In this document: in pieces, positions 19,532 to 21,045 of the stretch
How positions within the stretch are numbered: the first letter of the stretch is position 1
Layout: every line of letters begins with the position of its first letter
Assembly: GCA_910592205.1 (NCBI GenBank)
Contig: CAJVPJ010000602.1
Span: forward strand, 1-21,045
Source: Paraglomus occultum
Taxonomy: Eukaryota > Glomeromycota > Glomeromycetes > Paraglomerales > Paraglomeraceae
Direction: 5' to 3'
Length of the DNA stretch: 21,045 bases
Position numbers and translations under genes: made by a program
Notes under the pieces: model-generated
The model's input: the letters and a program-made list of their open reading frames with translations, nothing else
The model's database searches: none
Told to the model about the DNA's origin: nothing

Positions 19532-20190
19532 AGATGGAATTGAGATATAATAAATTTAATGAATAAAGGTCTTCAGACGACTGTCAGTATTCGCTGCCAT
19601 AATTTTTTCTCTTGGAGACATAAGTGTTTTAGATATCGCAGTCTTAATAACTGTCTCCGGAAAGAGGCAGATATGTGTCGATGTCGAGATGGGAATGAGA
19701 ATGTAATTACAAGACGCATTCTTCGTAACCAACCAAATTAATAGTTATCATAATTACTTCAAAGTCTTGAAATGCAATTCGCAAAGAGTCATTTCGAACA
19801 TGTTGAACTATACTCGTGATTACTTCCCTAGGATTTCAGTCTTGTTATTTAAAATCGAGTCTATATACAACAAAATCACAAACATTGCCTGTTACTTTGG
19901 TCGTTCTAATGAAATCTACACTACAGTATGTTCTACAAAATATTTACTTTTCCTCCTTTCTTTTACGAATGAAATGTCAGTTAAATAGTTCTTGATGTTC
20001 GCGGTTTCTTACAGTTCGTATGATACAATGCCTTCGAAAACAAAAAACCTTTTTTTCGAAGGTCTCTATTGTCTGTATTTACTAAAGCACCCTGGTACAA
20101 TGCCAATAATATTTAGCTTGTAAACAAGAATTAAGATGGCAATAGACAATGACAGACACTCTAATCATTCTATTTATTGAGCGAAAGGCG
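19532..20190. other. Region between convergent genes
   Basis: About 660 bases between the PCM1 stop and the stop of the minus-strand gene. It should contain both 3' UTRs. No gene is supported. It holds a perfect 10-bp-arm hairpin at 20031-20062, listed separately, and a 9-bp direct repeat TACAATGCC at 20024-20032 and 20096-20104. Confidence 0.5.
20031..20062. repeat. Inverted repeat, CCTTCGAAAA / TTTTCGAAGG
   Basis: Arms 20031-20040 and 20053-20062 are perfect 10-bp inverted repeats around an A- and T-rich 12-base loop. It lies between the convergent stop codons, where it could shape the 3' ends of both transcripts. It could equally be a transposon footprint. No function is shown by the sequence. 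Confidence 0.5.
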
Positions 20191-20861
20191 TTAATCCTCT
20201 TCCATCTTAATAGGTACCCATTTATCATTTTTATTTGATGACTTGACTATCAAATCAATATTAAGTAATGATTGGAGAGACTCGATATGTTGAATGTACG
20301 ATTTAATCTGTTCAGACGTTGCGGGAGGAGGAACGGATAATTGGTTTTCTGTTAATTCACGATGACATACATCGCGTGCTGTGCGCTATTGATGAAATAA
20401 CAATTAAAAATATGAACGACTTGATTGTGAAATGCGAAAATAACAAGATTCAAGTAAATTTACCAGTATTTTGTAAATATCGTGACAATTCGTGTTGAAC
20501 TTTTCGTATGCTTGTTCCAATTTTTGCTTCAATGTGTCCGGCGGTTGCCAATCGAGATTCTCGCTAGCATTAAAATAGCAACAGTGAGCTTTAGTTTTCG
20601 TTATGGATACCGGTACAATGTTGGCATAGATACATACGCATCCATTTCTCTTTCTCTCAATTCTGTGATTTCAGCCGTGCGTCGCCATATTTGCTGGTTA
20701 AAGAGACTTCATTTAGAGCACAAGGAATTCTCAAAGGAGGGGGGGGGGAGTAAATAGCTTTGAACGATACAAAAAACTCTCTTTCACTTATTTATGACAC
20801 CCACGTTAAGAGATGTACGTAATTTCTTTTGATATTCTTCCAGATCAGCATTCGAACTCAT
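20191..20861 (-). CDS. Small coiled-coil-type protein of unknown family, 4 exons
   Basis: A spliced minus-strand gene hidden in short fragments. Exons: 20861-20805, 20693-20638, 20563-20464, 20385-20191. They total 408 nt, or 135 aa, and keep frame through three GT...AG introns (111, 74 and 78 nt). The protein starts MSSNADLEEYQKKLRTSLN and continues RTAEITELREREMD, then ENLDWQPPDTLKQKLEQAYE. Later come RTARDVCHRELTENQLSVP and EQIKSYIQHIESLQSLLN, and it ends WVPIKMEED. It is rich in Glu, Lys, Leu and Gln in heptad-like spacing, so largely helical and probably a subunit of a complex. The WQPPDxxLKxxL...R pattern faintly recalls kinetochore Mis14/Nsl1, and Mediator-type subunits are another thought. 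Neither is good enough to name it. The first intron contains a run of ten G on the plus strand (20739-20748). Confidence 0.6.
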
Positions 20862-20946
20862 TTCTCATGTCGCCAGGAGATTACGGCAATGCAAAGACAA
20901 TTTCTTTTCTTGTGTTACCTACGTATGATCAACCTTTTACTTTCCG

Positions 20947-20970
20947 TTATTATTATTATTATTATTATTA
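20947..20970 (+). repeat. Microsatellite (TTA)8
   Basis: Eight perfect TTA units, 24 bases, upstream of the minus-strand gene and directly abutting a transposon-like end. Confidence 0.9.
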
Positions 20971-21045
20971 CGTGGGCGGTTCAAAAAGTTTTGACACAAG
21001 AGGCTATCAAAATTTTATTTACATAATAAACATCAATCTAACTAT
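20971..21045 (+). mobile_element. Possible end of a Tc1/mariner-type element (cut by window edge)
   Basis: CGTGGGCGGTTCAAAAAGTTTTGACAC begins right after a TA (20969-20970). Its GGxCGxTCAAAAAGTTTTGACAC pattern is like the terminal repeats of many Tc1-like elements. No transposase is inside the window and the other end is out of view, so this rests on pattern alone. Confidence 0.3.

Overview
The window is nuclear DNA of a fungus. The protein-coding genes are broken by many short GT...AG introns, mostly 67-129 bases. The intergenic DNA is AT-rich and carries decayed cut-and-paste transposons. The gene set includes a dynactin p62 with the fungal type of cysteine-rich N-terminus, a DPH6 with two RidA domains, a mitochondrial uS19 close to yeast Rsm19, and a PCM1-type phosphoacetylglucosamine mutase needed for chitin precursors. 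Intron density and transposon load suggest an early-diverging lineage, perhaps Mucoromycota/Glomeromycotina. That placement is inference only.

Layout from left to right: a possible 3' tail of an upstream gene (3-86); DPH6 in 14 exons (639-3870, +); 1.5 kb of intergenic DNA with a hairpin-rich MITE-like remnant near 4.94-5.08 kb; mitochondrial ribosomal protein uS19m in 3 exons (5398-5886, +); 0.76 kb of unexplained DNA; dynactin subunit 4 in 8 exons (6651-9129, +). A 2.19-kb Tigger/pogo-type DNA transposon (9129-11316) sits exactly at the DCTN4 stop codon and itself carries a 108-bp MITE with a 9-bp target duplication. Next come 1.2 kb of AT-rich DNA, a 925-residue intronless PPR protein (12493-15270, +), a decayed Tc1-like element (about 15360-16561), and PCM1/AGM1 in 11 exons (17123-19531, +). 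A small four-exon gene on the minus strand (20861-20191) converges on PCM1. A possible end of another Tc1/mariner element lies at the right edge.

The genes do not form one pathway. They are housekeeping genes: diphthamide synthesis on eEF2, mitochondrial translation (uS19m and probably the PPR protein), microtubule transport (dynactin) and UDP-GlcNAc synthesis (PCM1). All exon joins proposed for DPH6, uS19m, DCTN4, PCM1 and the minus-strand gene keep frame arithmetically and give proteins of family-typical length where the family is known. I saw no operon, CRISPR array, tRNA or rRNA, and no clear new multi-gene system. The points most worth a second look are the transposon-made stop codon of DCTN4, the nested insertion, the two frame-neutral introns of uS19m, and the unidentified minus-strand gene.
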